Origin: CAZJGG01 sp964545475 | GTDB lineage: Bacteria > Bacillota > Clostridia > Lachnospirales > JAISER01 | Reading direction: 5' to 3' | DNA length: 64,000 bases | NCBI GenBank assembly: GCA_964545475.1 | Contig: CAZJGG010000006.1 | Location: 5,593 to 69,592 of the forward strand | In this document: positions 24,624-33,949 of the stretch, in pieces | Layout: every line of letters begins with the position of its first letter | Numbering within the stretch: position 1 is the first letter of the stretch | Notes under the pieces: generated by a model | The model's input: only the letters and a program-made list of their open reading frames with translations | Database searches by the model: none | Told to the model about the DNA's origin: nothing | Made by a program: the position numbers and the translations under genes

Positions 24624-26153
24624 ATGACTGCAGGTGTTTCGGTTCAATTATTTACAAGTGTGGCGTTGGGGCTTTTTTCGGTGTTAATGGTTGCTATAGG
24701 TATCCATACATCTAAAAAAGCTAAAACCATCGACGGCTTTTTACTTGGCGGAAGAAAAATTGGTGCATGGATGTCCGCTTTTGCCTATGGAACGTCTTAT
24801 TTTTCCGCTGTTATATTTATAGGTTACGCCGGGAAAAACGGTTGGGACGTTGGTCTTTCAAGTATTTGGATTGGCGTTGGCAACGCTGTTTTAGGCTGTT
24901 TTTTAGCTTGGAAAGTTTTAGCTAAAAAAGTTAGGCAAATGACACACAATTTAGAAGCTAAAACTACGCCGGAATTTTTTGAAAGCCGTTACTCATCTTC
25001 TGCAATGAAAATTTATTCGGCCATTATTATATTTATTTTTTTAGTTCCTTATTCAGCGGCGGTTTATAAAGGGTTGGGATCAATGTTTACAACAATTTTC
25101 CCAACTGTTTCTATAAATACATGTATGCTTATTGTTTGCGTTATAACAGCGGTTTTCCTTGTAACAGGGGGGTACATAGCAACAGTTTACACAGATTTTG
25201 TTCAAGGTTTAATAATGCTTGCAGGCACTGGGCTCATGGTGTTTTTAATAGCTTATAACGCAAAAGTCGGAGGTTTTTCCACCGCAATAGTAAAATTAAA
25301 AGAAATAGACCCGCAGCTTGTAAACGTTTTTGGCGGAAGCAGCTGGAAGTTTTTGCTTACTAATATTTTATTAACAAGCTTTGGTACATTTGGGCTTCCT
25401 CAAATGATAAATAAATTTTATGCCATAACAGACGAAAAATCCGCAATTAAAAAAGCTACTATAGTTTCAACACTATTTGCAGGGGTTATCGGTATCGGCG
25501 CTTATTTTGTAGGTTCTATGGGCAGGCTTATTCTTAGCAACGAGCTTCCTAAAGGCGGTTACGACTATGTTGTTCCCAACACTTTAGTTACTGCTCTTGG
25601 GCAAAACAGTACCTTTTCAAATGCAGTTTTAGCTGTTATAATGGTATTGTTATTATCGGCGTCAATGTCAACGCTTTCGTCCATAGTGCTTACGTCTTCT
25701 TCGGCTGTAACGGTGGATTTGTTTCCGGCGTTTTTTCCGAAAAATGATAATAAGCATCAGGTATTGTTTACAAGGGGCTTTTGCTTGTTATTTGTATTTT
25801 TGTCATACATATTTGCAACAATGAATTTTGCCATAATTGTAAGTGTTATGTCTTTTTCTTGGGGGGCTTTGTCCGGCTCTTTTATCGGGCCAATGCTTTG
25901 GGGGCTTTATTCAAAAAAGACAACGAAATACGGCGCATGGGCAGGTATGCTTTGTGGTATTTCAACGATCGGGTTATTAACCCTTGTTAAAACCATAGCA
26001 GAAGGTTTCCCAGCGGCAATTTCCAATGCTCCTATTTACGGCGTAACGGCAATGGCTGTTTCTCTTGTTGCCACAGGCGTTGTAAGCGTATTGACACCAA
26101 AGCTTGAAAACACTTTAATTGAAAAGGCTTTTCAAGCCACAACTGATAATTAA
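24624..26153 (+). CDS. Sodium:solute symporter (SSS family)
   Basis: 509 residues with about 13 transmembrane helices. The family opening is seen (KAKTIDGFLLGGRKIGAWMS, then FAYGTSYFSAVIFIGYAG), as is the TTPEFFESRYSS segment typical of SSS permeases. It imports an organic solute with sodium. The iorA-iorB-alcohol-dehydrogenase group follows immediately (42 bp to iorA), so an aromatic acid, amino acid or keto acid is a reasonable guess. The substrate is not readable from the sequence. GGAGGG precedes the ATG. Confidence 0.88.
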   Translation: MTAGVSVQLFTSVALGLFSVLMVAIGIHTSKKAKTIDGFLLGGRKIGAWMSAFAYGTSYFSAVIFIGYAGKNGWDVGLSSIWIGVGNAVLGCFLAWKVLAKKVRQMTHNLEAKTTPEFFESRYSSSAMKIYSAIIIFIFLVPYSAAVYKGLGSMFTTIFPTVSINTCMLIVCVITAVFLVTGGYIATVYTDFVQGLIMLAGTGLMVFLIAYNAKVGGFSTAIVKLKEIDPQLVNVFGGSSWKFLLTNILLTSFGTFGLPQMINKFYAITDEKSAIKKATIVSTLFAGVIGIGAYFVGSMGRLILSNELPKGGYDYVVPNTLVTALGQNSTFSNAVLAVIMVLLLSASMSTLSSIVLTSSSAVTVDLFPAFFPKNDNKHQVLFTRGFCLLFVFLSYIFATMNFAIIVSVMSFSWGALSGSFIGPMLWGLYSKKTTKYGAWAGMLCGISTIGLLTLVKTIAEGFPAAISNAPIYGVTAMAVSLVATGVVSVLTPKLENTLIEKAFQATTDN

Positions 26154-26195
26154 TAATCGATTTTACACGTTAAGCGGTAGACAAGGGGGTATTTT

Positions 26196-27935
26196 ATGAA
26201 AAAGCTTATGCTGGGTAACGATGCCGTAGCAAGGGGCGCATATGAAGCAGGCGTCGTTGTGGTCTCGTCTTACCCGGGCACGCCAAGTACAGAAATTACA
26301 GAAGCTATAGCAAAATACGATGAAATATACGCTGAATGGGCTGTTAATGAAAAAGTTGCAATGGAAGTTGTTATAGGGGCAAGTTTTGGCGGCGGAAGAG
26401 CCATAACATCTATGAAGCATGTTGGGCTAAACGTTGCCGCAGACCCTATGTTTACAGTGGCTTATACCGGCGTTAATGCAGGGCTTGTTATTTGCGTTGC
26501 AGACGACCAGGGGATGCATTCTTCACAAAACGAGCAAGACAGCAGGCATTACGCTGAATTTGCTAAAGTTCCAATGTTGGAGCCATCTGACAGCGATGAA
26601 TGCTTAAAATTTACAAAATATGCTTTTGAGCTTTCAGAAAAATATGACACCCCTGTGTTAATTCGCCTTTCCACAAGAGTTTCTCATTCTCAAAGCCTTG
26701 TGGAAATTGGGGAAAGAGTTAATAGAGATATTTTGCCTTATAGCAAAGATATGGCAAAATACGTTATGATGCCGGCAAATGCAAGAGGGCGTCATGTAGA
26801 GGTTGAAAAAAGAACTGCCGCTTTAAAAGAACTTGCAGAGACTACAGAACTTAATAAAATTACATATAACGGCGATAAAAAAATAGGTATTATTTCTGCC
26901 GGAATCGCTTATGAATACGCAAAAGAAGCCCTTGGGGACAACGCTTCTTATTTAAAAATCGGTCAAATCTATCCCCTTCCTGCAAAATTAATTAAGGAAT
27001 TTGCTGATAATGTTGAGGAAATATATGTAATCGAAGAGCTTGACCCGGTTATTGAAGAGCATTGCAAAGTACTTGGCATTAAAGTTATTGGCAAAGAGAA
27101 ATTCTCGTTAATAGGAGAATACTCCGCGAATTTAATTAAAAAAGTTATTTTAGGCGAAGAAGTTCCCAGTTTTTCTGTGGAGGAAAAAATTCCGGCTCGC
27201 CCTCCTGTTATGTGTGCGGGTTGCCCACACAGAGGGGCATTTTTCGCTATGAAGCAGTTAGGTCTTATAGTTTCAGGAGATATTGGCTGTTATACTTTAG
27301 GGGCGCTTCCTCCGCTCGACAGCGTGGATTCTGTTGTTTGCATGGGCGCAAGCATAGGTATTGCATATGGCATGGAAAGAGCCGCAGGAAAAGAGCTTCC
27401 TAAAAAGGTTGTGGCTACTATTGGAGATTCTACGTTTATGCATTCCGGCATAACCGGGCTTTTAAACATTGTTTACAACAAAGGGGTTTCTACTGTTATG
27501 ATAATGGATAATTCCATAACAGGCATGACTGGACATCAGCAAAACCCTGTTTCCGGTTATACCCTTAAAGGAGCAGAAGCTCCTGTTATAGACTTTGAAG
27601 CGTTATGCCGAGCAATGGGTATAAACCGGGTTCAAACTGTTGACCCGTTTGATTTTGATAAAATGAAAAAGGTTCTTAAAGAGGAAACGGAAGCGGAAGA
27701 ACCGTCAGTTATTATAACAAAACGCCCTTGCGCCCTTATACCTTCTTTTAAATCATTTGGTAAACGCAAAATAAATAAAGATAAATGCACGGAATGCGGC
27801 ATGTGCCTTAAAATCGGCTGCCCATGCATATCAAAAACAGAGGGCAAAGCCGGAATAGACAAAAACATGTGCGTAGGGTGCGCTTATTGCCAAAGAATTT
27901 GTAAATTTAACGCCATAGAAAAGGACGGTGAATAA
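26196..27935 (+). CDS. iorA: Indolepyruvate:ferredoxin oxidoreductase, alpha subunit
   Basis: 579 residues. It oxidatively decarboxylates aryl pyruvates to aryl-acetyl-CoA and reduces ferredoxin. The N-terminal pyrimidine-binding domain (MLGNDAVARGAYEAGVVVVS, SSYPGTPSTEITEA) is followed by the TPP-binding domain (CAGCPHRGAFFAMK, GDIGCYTLG, GDSTFMHSGITGL, IMDNSITGMTGHQ). The C-terminal 55 residues bear two 4Fe-4S motifs (CTECGMCLKIGCPC and CVGCAYCQRIC). It overlaps iorB by eight bases. AAGGGGG precedes the ATG. Confidence 0.96.
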   Translation: MKKLMLGNDAVARGAYEAGVVVVSSYPGTPSTEITEAIAKYDEIYAEWAVNEKVAMEVVIGASFGGGRAITSMKHVGLNVAADPMFTVAYTGVNAGLVICVADDQGMHSSQNEQDSRHYAEFAKVPMLEPSDSDECLKFTKYAFELSEKYDTPVLIRLSTRVSHSQSLVEIGERVNRDILPYSKDMAKYVMMPANARGRHVEVEKRTAALKELAETTELNKITYNGDKKIGIISAGIAYEYAKEALGDNASYLKIGQIYPLPAKLIKEFADNVEEIYVIEELDPVIEEHCKVLGIKVIGKEKFSLIGEYSANLIKKVILGEEVPSFSVEEKIPARPPVMCAGCPHRGAFFAMKQLGLIVSGDIGCYTLGALPPLDSVDSVVCMGASIGIAYGMERAAGKELPKKVVATIGDSTFMHSGITGLLNIVYNKGVSTVMIMDNSITGMTGHQQNPVSGYTLKGAEAPVIDFEALCRAMGINRVQTVDPFDFDKMKKVLKEETEAEEPSVIITKRPCALIPSFKSFGKRKINKDKCTECGMCLKIGCPCISKTEGKAGIDKNMCVGCAYCQRICKFNAIEKDGE

Positions 27936-28524
27936 TATGAACATTATTATTGCCGGAGTTGGCGGTCAGGGCTCTTTGCTTGCCGCAAGAATAATCGGTA
28001 ACGTTGCTATAAAGCTTGGATATGACGTTAAAGTTTCAGAGGTTCACGGCATGAGCCAGAGAGGCGGAAGCGTTATAACTTATGTTAAATATTCCGACAA
28101 GGAAGTGCATTCTCCTATTATGGATGCCGGAACGGCAGACGTTATGATTGCCTTTGAACAGCTTGAAGCTTACAGAAATATAAGCTTTTTAAAGGAAAAC
28201 GCCATTATTCTTATGAATACACAAAAAATTGACCCTATGCCTGTTATAACAGGGGCTTTTGAATATCCAATAGAAATAGCGGAAAAAATAGCTAAAAATT
28301 ATAATGTTAAGCTTACTACTATAGATGCCCTTGAAAAAGCTAAGGAAGCAGGAAGCGTAAAAGCCGTTAACATGGTTTTGCTTGGGCTTTTGGCTTCAAA
28401 GCTTAAGCTTGATATTGATAAGCAAATTTGGCTTGACGTTATGGCTGAAAGCGTTAAGGAAAAGTTTTTGGCTTCTAACTTAGCGGCGTTTGAACTTGGT
28501 TATGAATCTGGAGCAGGAGCTTAA
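27928..28524 (+). CDS. iorB: Indolepyruvate:ferredoxin oxidoreductase, beta subunit
   Basis: 198 residues of the gamma-type 2-oxoacid oxidoreductase domain (IIIAGVGGQGSLLAARIIGN, SEVHGMSQRGGSVITYVKY). It pairs with IorA as a two-subunit enzyme. The start lies inside the iorA end, implying coupled translation. An alcohol dehydrogenase gene follows after 17 bp. Confidence 0.96.
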   Translation: MNNMNIIIAGVGGQGSLLAARIIGNVAIKLGYDVKVSEVHGMSQRGGSVITYVKYSDKEVHSPIMDAGTADVMIAFEQLEAYRNISFLKENAIILMNTQKIDPMPVITGAFEYPIEIAEKIAKNYNVKLTTIDALEKAKEAGSVKAVNMVLLGLLASKLKLDIDKQIWLDVMAESVKEKFLASNLAAFELGYESGAGA

Positions 28525-28541
28525 AGCGAAAAGAGGTTTAT

Positions 28542-29720
28542 ATGGAAAACTTTACTTTTAATTCTACAACAAAAGTAATATTCGGAAAAAATACAGAAAG
28601 CGGCGTAGGAGCAGAAATAAGGGCTTACGGCGGTAAAAAAGCTTTAATCCATTACGGTTCTGAAAGAATACGGAAAAATGGACTTCTTGGTAGAATTGAG
28701 GTTTCTCTTAAAGAAGCCGGTATTGAATATGTTTTGCTTGGCGGCGTTGTGCCTAACCCTGTTTTAAGCCTTGTTTACAAAGGTATTGAACTTTGTAAAC
28801 AGGAAGGTGTGGACTTTTTGCTTGCAGTAGGCGGAGGAAGCGTTATAGACTCCTGCAAGGCTATTGGTTACGGTCTTAAATTAAACGGTGATGTTTGGGA
28901 TGTTTACGACGGCAAGGCTGTTCCTGCTGATTGTATGCTAATAGGCGCAGTTGTTACAATAGCGGCGGCAGGAAGCGAAACTAGCAATTCAAGCGTTATT
29001 ACAGACGACAGAACAACTATAAAGAAGGGGTATAGAAACGATTTATGCCGCCCGAAATTTGCGGTTATGAACCCGGAATTAACTTTGTCACTTCCGCCTT
29101 TTGAAACTGCTTGCGGTGTTGTTGATATAATGATGCATACTCTTGAACGGTATTTTGCCCCAAGAGCTCAAAATAAAATGACAGACTTATTTGCAGAAGC
29201 ATTAATTAAAAACACCATTGCAAATGGAGAGGTTGTTTATAAAGAGCCGGGAAATTACAATGCCCGTTCTGAAATATTGTGGGCAGGAAGCCTTTCCCAT
29301 AACGATTTAACCGGGCTCGGATATGCCGGAGACTGGGCTTGCCACCAGCTTTGCCACGAGTTAAGTGGTAAATATAATGCTGTTCATGGTGCGGCTCTCT
29401 CCTCTGTTTGGGGAACATGGGCAAGATACGTATATAAAGAGGATATTTACCGTTTTGTGGAATTTGCCAATAAGGTTTGGGGCATTGAAATAAACTATTC
29501 AAACCTTGAAGAAACAGCGTTGCAAGGCATAATAGCCAATGAACAGTTTTTTGTATCGTTAAACATGCCTATAAGTTTGAAACAGCTTCTTGGTAAAGAA
29601 TTAACAAAGGAAGAAGCAGAAGAATTAACAGAAAGATGCACTCACTTTGGAAAGCGTTCCATTGGAACGTTTAAAAAACTTCAAAAAGACGATATTTATA
29701 ACATATATAAGAAGGCTTAA
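28542..29720 (+). CDS. Iron-containing alcohol dehydrogenase (butanol-dehydrogenase/YqhD-like)
   Basis: 392 residues of the type III (Fe-dependent) family. The NAD(P)-binding LLAVGGGSVIDSCKAI and GAVVTIAAAGSETSNSSVIT are present. Metal ligands lie in the DIMMHTLERYF and HQLCHELSGKYNAVHGAAL stretches. It reduces aldehydes to alcohols. Behind iorAB it could turn aryl aldehydes, a known side product of keto-acid oxidoreductases, into aryl alcohols; that link is inference. A strong terminator follows immediately. Confidence 0.92.
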   Translation: MENFTFNSTTKVIFGKNTESGVGAEIRAYGGKKALIHYGSERIRKNGLLGRIEVSLKEAGIEYVLLGGVVPNPVLSLVYKGIELCKQEGVDFLLAVGGGSVIDSCKAIGYGLKLNGDVWDVYDGKAVPADCMLIGAVVTIAAAGSETSNSSVITDDRTTIKKGYRNDLCRPKFAVMNPELTLSLPPFETACGVVDIMMHTLERYFAPRAQNKMTDLFAEALIKNTIANGEVVYKEPGNYNARSEILWAGSLSHNDLTGLGYAGDWACHQLCHELSGKYNAVHGAALSSVWGTWARYVYKEDIYRFVEFANKVWGIEINYSNLEETALQGIIANEQFFVSLNMPISLKQLLGKELTKEEAEELTERCTHFGKRSIGTFKKLQKDDIYNIYKKA

Positions 29721-29721
29721 C

Positions 29722-29750
29722 AAAAAAATGCGCTTAAAGGCGCATTTTTT
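29722..29750 (+). terminator. Intrinsic terminator after the alcohol dehydrogenase gene
   Basis: AAAAAATGCGC pairs with GCGCATTTTTT around a TTAAAG loop. It ends the transporter-ior-adh transcript. Confidence 0.88.
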
Positions 29751-29788
29751 GTGGGAAAATATACTGTAAAACAATTTGTATGAAACTA

Positions 29789-29817
29789 TTGCAAAAAACA
29801 TATGGCTATTATATAAT
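29789..29817 (+). promoter_or_regulatory. Sigma-A-type promoter of the sugar ABC operon
   Basis: TTGCAA, a 17-bp spacer and consensus TATAAT, about 67 bp upstream of the ATG at 29884. I see no clear cre or repressor site near it. Confidence 0.7.
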
Positions 29818-29883
29818 AAATTTGTTAAATTTTTCTATAAAACTTATTGTAGATATTTAACAAAAAAATTTAGGAGGTCTAAA

Positions 29884-31194
29884 ATGAAGAAGAACTTTTT
29901 AAAAATAGCTATTGCATCGGTTTTAAGCTTTTCTCTCTTATTTACAGGATGCGCAAGCAGTACACCTGCTACAGCGCCAGCGGAAAGCGAAGACCAACAG
30001 CAACAGGAGGCCCCTGCGAATAATCAAAGCGAGGCACCAGCATCCGGTGATGTTGTAGAGCTTACAATGGGCTCTTGGCGTACTGACGATGTTACACAAA
30101 TGACAGCATTTTTAGGGGAATTTACAAGCAAATACCCAAACATTAAAATTCTTTTCCAGCCTACTAACCCACCGGATTATAATGCAACTCTCCGCTTACA
30201 GCTTGAAAGCGGCACAGGTCCTGACCTTATGTATGCACGTTCTTACGCAACTGGCCGTGAACTTTATGAGGCTGGTTACTTTGGGGACTGCTCAGACGTT
30301 CCTGGGATTAATGAAAACATTTCAGATGCAAACCGTGCACCTTGGGAATCTACAGACGGCAAAAACTTTGCAGTTCCTTTTGCGGCTGTTTCCCACGGGG
30401 TTTACTACAACAAAGATATTTTTAACCAATACGGTCTTTCAGTTCCAACAACTTGGGAAGAATTTATAGCTGTTTGCCAAACGTTAAAAGATAACGGCGT
30501 TACTCCTCTTGCTAACGGCGTTGCAGACGAATGGGACATTTTAGAAACATTTTTCTTAGGTATGCTTCCAAACTACATAGGTGGCCCTGAACAAAGAGAA
30601 AAATATGAAAAAGGCGAACTTAAAGTTAATGACGAAAAGTTTGTTCAAGCTTATTCAGACATTGCAATGGTTAAACCATTTTTGCCAGACGGCTTTGAAG
30701 CTGTAACATACAACGACAGCCAGGTTATGTTTAACACTCAAAGTGCGGCAATGTTTATTGACGGCTCTTGGACTTTAAGCGTTTACGACGGTGCATCATT
30801 TGAATGGGGTGTTTTTGCAGTCCCTGCAAGAAAAGGTGGAACTACAGCAATTTGTTTCCATCCAGACGTTGCAATTTCAATGAATGCTGCATCAAAATAT
30901 CCTGAAGAAGCTAAAACATTTTTAGCATGGCTTTGCTCCGAAGAGGGCACTCAAGCCGCAGGAAAATATTTACCTACTGGTATTTTCCCAATAAGCAACT
31001 TTACCGTAACTCTTGAAAACCCTCAAGCTAATGAATTTTTAGCTCTTAATGCCGGAAAAGCTACAGATGCACGTTTCGTTTGGCCGGCGCTTATGGATTT
31101 ATACGCTCCAATGAACCAAGCAGTTATAAACGTTCTTAAAGGAACTGCAACACCACAAGAGGCTGCCGACAGCGTTGCTGCGGTTCTTGAATAA
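29884..31194 (+). CDS. Extracellular sugar-binding lipoprotein of an ABC importer
   Basis: 436 residues from ATG 29884 with a perfect AGGAGG site. The signal peptide ends in a lipobox LFTGC, so Cys23 is lipidated. A Ser/Pro/Gln-rich linker follows, then a family-1 solute-binding domain (LTMGSWRTDDVTQMTAFLGE, GTGPDLMYARSY, FIDGSWTLSVYDGASFEWGV). It captures an oligosaccharide or monosaccharide on the outer face of the membrane. Two permease genes follow. The frame is open 108 bp further upstream but that part is promoter and leader. Confidence 0.93.
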   Translation: MKKNFLKIAIASVLSFSLLFTGCASSTPATAPAESEDQQQQEAPANNQSEAPASGDVVELTMGSWRTDDVTQMTAFLGEFTSKYPNIKILFQPTNPPDYNATLRLQLESGTGPDLMYARSYATGRELYEAGYFGDCSDVPGINENISDANRAPWESTDGKNFAVPFAAVSHGVYYNKDIFNQYGLSVPTTWEEFIAVCQTLKDNGVTPLANGVADEWDILETFFLGMLPNYIGGPEQREKYEKGELKVNDEKFVQAYSDIAMVKPFLPDGFEAVTYNDSQVMFNTQSAAMFIDGSWTLSVYDGASFEWGVFAVPARKGGTTAICFHPDVAISMNAASKYPEEAKTFLAWLCSEEGTQAAGKYLPTGIFPISNFTVTLENPQANEFLALNAGKATDARFVWPALMDLYAPMNQAVINVLKGTATPQEAADSVAAVLE

Positions 31195-31224
31195 GTAAAT
31201 AATTATTACAAATTTAAGGTTTAA

Positions 31225-31260
31225 TAATGAACGCCCTCCTGCATAGGACGGCGTTCATTA
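31225..31260 (+). promoter_or_regulatory. Intercistronic stem-loop between binding protein and permease genes
   Basis: TAATGAACGCC pairs with GGCGTTCATTA. No T run follows, so it is more likely an mRNA-stabilising hairpin or partial attenuator that gives excess binding protein over permeases. Confidence 0.6.
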
Positions 31261-31301
31261 TTAGAAAAAGAAAAAGATAGATATCAAATGGTGGTGTTTA
31301 T

Positions 31302-32210
31302 ATGCGCAGCACAAGGAGCACGGCTCAGGGCGTTTACTGGATATGGTACATACTTCCTGCGCTTTTAGTTTACATTATTTTTATGGCGTATCCGCTGTTG
31401 GATTCCATGCGGTTAAGTCTATTTACAGGTCGTGCAGACAGCAGAGTTTTTGTTGGTCTTGGCAATTACATAGAGTTGTTTACAAATGCTGAACGTTCAT
31501 TACGTTATAGAAACGCTTTTGCTAACACAAGCATTTTTTTTGTGGTGCATATGCTTGTGCAGAACGTTTTGGGAATTTTGTTTGCTGTTTTATTAACAGC
31601 ACCAAATATGAAAGGCAGTAAAATGTATCAAACAATTATTTTTATACCTACAACTTTTGCGGTTTTAGTAACCGGATATTTGTGGAAGCTTTTATTAAAC
31701 CCAGTTTGGTCTAAAGGCTTTTTAACTACAATGGGGCTTTCCTCTTTGGCAAAGCCGTGGCTAGGAATGGAAAATGTTGCTCTTATTTTTGTTGCGCTTG
31801 TTTCTTGCTGGCAGTGGGTTGGTATACCAACAATGATGTTTGTTGCAGGTCTTCAAAACATTAGCGAGGATATTTACGAAGCTGCGGAAATAGAGGGTGC
31901 AAATGCATGGGATTTGTTTTACAGAATAAAACTTCCGTTAATTGCACCGGTTGTTGGTATAATTACAGTTCTTACTTTTGTTAACAACTTTAACGCTTTT
32001 GATATTGTATTTGCAATGGAAAACGCTAACGGCGCCCCCGGATATGCCACAGACTTAATCGGGACGTTGTTTTACAGATCCGGAATTGCGGGGCAACACC
32101 CTATAGGCATACCTGAACCCGGAATGGGAGCGGCAATTGCTTCTATTACATTTATTCTGCTTGCGGCGGTTTCTTCAATAATTTTGCGTATAACACGCAC
32201 GAAGGAGTAG
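31302..32210 (+). CDS. Sugar ABC transporter permease (MalF/UgpA type)
   Basis: 302 residues with six transmembrane helices. The EAA loop that contacts the ATPase reads EAAEIEGANAWDLFYRIKLP. It forms the heterodimeric channel with the next gene (five-base gap). No ATPase gene is present in the operon, so a shared MsmK/MsiK-type ATPase is needed. GGTGGTG precedes the ATG. Confidence 0.93.
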   Translation: MRSTRSTAQGVYWIWYILPALLVYIIFMAYPLLDSMRLSLFTGRADSRVFVGLGNYIELFTNAERSLRYRNAFANTSIFFVVHMLVQNVLGILFAVLLTAPNMKGSKMYQTIIFIPTTFAVLVTGYLWKLLLNPVWSKGFLTTMGLSSLAKPWLGMENVALIFVALVSCWQWVGIPTMMFVAGLQNISEDIYEAAEIEGANAWDLFYRIKLPLIAPVVGIITVLTFVNNFNAFDIVFAMENANGAPGYATDLIGTLFYRSGIAGQHPIGIPEPGMGAAIASITFILLAAVSSIILRITRTKE

Positions 32211-32215
32211 GTTGT

Positions 32216-33055
32216 ATGAACAATAAATCCTTGCGGGTACAAAGAATGCATATACCTTCTCACATAATTTTGTGCGCTTGGTCGTTGATTGTTTTGTTTC
32301 CGCTATACATAATGATAATAAACTCTTTTAAAGACCGTTTAAGTATTTACCAAAACACTTACGGGCTTCCCGAAAAATGGAACTTTTCAAATTATACCGA
32401 CGTATTATCCAGCGGTGATTTTTTAATATATTTTAAAAACAGCTTGTTTGCAGTTATTGTTTCTCTTGCATTGGTACTAATCTTCGGAACAATGGTGGCT
32501 TATGCTCTTGCCCAGTGGAAGAGTAAGTTTTCTAACATAATTTACTTTTTATTTATTGCAGGAATGATGATGCCTATTAAAATCGCTTCCATTAAGCTTT
32601 TGGAAATGGTTAGGTTTTTAGGGCTTATAAACACCGTCGCGGCGCTTATTCCCATTTATGTTGCAATGGGTATGCCCATAGCTGTTTTCGTTTTAACAGA
32701 GTTTATACGGCAAATACCGGCAGAACTTATTGAAGCCGCCCTTATGGACGGGGCAAGCAGATTTTCAATTCTTGTAAATATTGTTACACCCCTTATACGC
32801 CCTGCTCTTGCAACTGTTGCAATTTATAATTTAGTGCCGTTTTGGAACGACTTGTGGTTTCCTCTTATTTTTATAAGTGATGAGCGTTCAAAAACATTGC
32901 TATTAGGGGTTACAAGGCTGTTCGGGCAATACCAGACAGACTGGTCTAAGGTTTTGGCGGTTTTAACCCTTTCTTCACTGCCTGTTTTAATATTATATCT
33001 GCTTATGAGCCGACAATTTATTAAAGGTATGATGGCAGGCGCAATAAAAGGCTGA
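32216..33055 (+). CDS. Sugar ABC transporter permease (MalG/UgpE type)
   Basis: 279 residues with six helices. The EAA loop is EAALMDGASRFSILVNIVTP, and the C-terminal MSRQFIKGMMAGAIKG is the family ending. It is the second channel subunit of the importer. The last codons are part of the terminator stem at 33042-33075. Confidence 0.93.
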   Translation: MNNKSLRVQRMHIPSHIILCAWSLIVLFPLYIMIINSFKDRLSIYQNTYGLPEKWNFSNYTDVLSSGDFLIYFKNSLFAVIVSLALVLIFGTMVAYALAQWKSKFSNIIYFLFIAGMMMPIKIASIKLLEMVRFLGLINTVAALIPIYVAMGMPIAVFVLTEFIRQIPAELIEAALMDGASRFSILVNIVTPLIRPALATVAIYNLVPFWNDLWFPLIFISDERSKTLLLGVTRLFGQYQTDWSKVLAVLTLSSLPVLILYLLMSRQFIKGMMAGAIKG

Positions 33056-33075
33056 CAATGATCAGCCTTTTATTG
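33042..33075 (+). terminator. Intrinsic terminator of the sugar ABC operon
   Basis: A perfect 14-bp stem (CAATAAAAGGCTGA and TCAGCCTTTTATTG) with a six-base loop. The permease stop codon lies within the left arm. Confidence 0.85.
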
Positions 33076-33169
33076 CGAGCGGATTAAGAAAATGTATTGA
33101 GCCATTGAGCAAAGAAATGAACTAGTATAACGATATAATGGGCTGTGGACAATGGTTGCAGACAGTTTA

Positions 33170-33300
33170 AGGAACCCATACAATGCGTTCCCTACAAATG
33201 TCATATCATACCGTTATTAAAACAGAATTGTAGGGAACGCATTATATGCGTTCCGAAACCCAAACGGCATTCTAATATTATATTATACCATTTTAAAATA
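33170..33300. repeat. GGAACGCAT palindromic element, left of gap 1
   Basis: Two inverted arms flank about 45 bp: an outer GGAACCCATACAATGCGTTCC-type palindrome followed by CTAC, and GTAGGGAACGCATTATATGC continuing into GTTCC. The unique filler GAAACCCAAACGGCAT follows. It belongs to the same family as the array at 59161-59710. It makes up most of the 466-bp space between the ABC operon and the Nudix gene. Confidence 0.8.
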
Positions 33301-33400
33301 NNNNNNNNNNNNNNNNNNNNNNNNNNNNNNNNNNNNNNNNNNNNNNNNNNNNNNNNNNNNNNNNNNNNNNNNNNNNNNNNNNNNNNNNNNNNNNNNNNNN
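33301..33400. other. Assembly gap of 100 N
   Basis: The same sequence (from ATGCGTTCCGAAACC to the AATA end) stands on both sides of the N run, so the assembler broke inside a tandem repeat. The true length and copy number are unknown. Confidence 0.99.
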
Positions 33401-33495
33401 ATGCGTTCCGAAACCCAAACGGCATTCTAATATTATATTATACCATTTTAAAATAGAATTGTAGGGAACGCATTGTATGCGTTCCGCACCCCAAA
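33401..33495. repeat. GGAACGCAT palindromic element, right of gap 1
   Basis: Repeats the left-hand sequence through ACCATTTTAAAATA and ends with another GTAGGGAACGCATTGTATGC arm, then GCACCCCAAATAGCATTGAAC. Confidence 0.8.
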
Positions 33496-33521
33496 TAGCA
33501 TTGAACAAAGAAATGAAGGTA

Positions 33522-33932
33522 TCATGTCATTTTTAATACTTTCTCTAAAAGCTTTGGCTGTATATCAGGGTATGTCCATTCTGAGGGTAGTTGTGTAAAA
33601 AAATCTACGCATTCGATTTCAAATGCCGGAAGTTCCTCAAATGAAAAAATGTCGGCATAAAAAAGCATTCCAAAAGATTCAGTGCCGTCTCTTTTTACGG
33701 AATATACGCAAACAGGCTCAATACTATACTCTTTTGCCCCTGTTTCCTCGTATAACTCCCTTTTGGCAGTCTCTGATATATCTTCGCCAACTTCACGTCT
33801 GCCCCCCGGGCATTCATATGTATTTCTGTCTCTGTGTTTGCAAAACACCCATTGCCCCTTGTGTTTTGAAACAATAACTGCAAATTTCAGAAGATTATCC
33901 TCTACGTTTTCATAGAAATTAACCTCTATCAT
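33522..33932 (-). CDS. Nudix hydrolase
   Basis: 136 residues from ATG 33932, with GGGGG eight bases ahead; a TTG 15 bp earlier overlaps that site. The Nudix box spans about residues 43-65 (GGRREVGED to RELYEETG) with all key Gly, Glu and Arg residues. It hydrolyses a nucleoside diphosphate derivative, substrate unknown. It is the last gene of a long minus-strand operon, 17 bp after a CcdA-like gene. Confidence 0.9.
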   Translation of the reverse strand: MIEVNFYENVEDNLLKFAVIVSKHKGQWVFCKHRDRNTYECPGGRREVGEDISETAKRELYEETGAKEYSIEPVCVYSVKRDGTESFGMLFYADIFSFEELPAFEIECVDFFTQLPSEWTYPDIQPKLLEKVLKMT

Positions 33933-33949
33933 AGCTACAGCCCCCAAAC

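Noticed and set aside
31225..31260. Intrinsic terminator after the sugar-binding lipoprotein gene
   Set aside because: The stem is good but no T run follows and the permease genes of the same system continue on the same strand, so it was recorded as an intercistronic hairpin.
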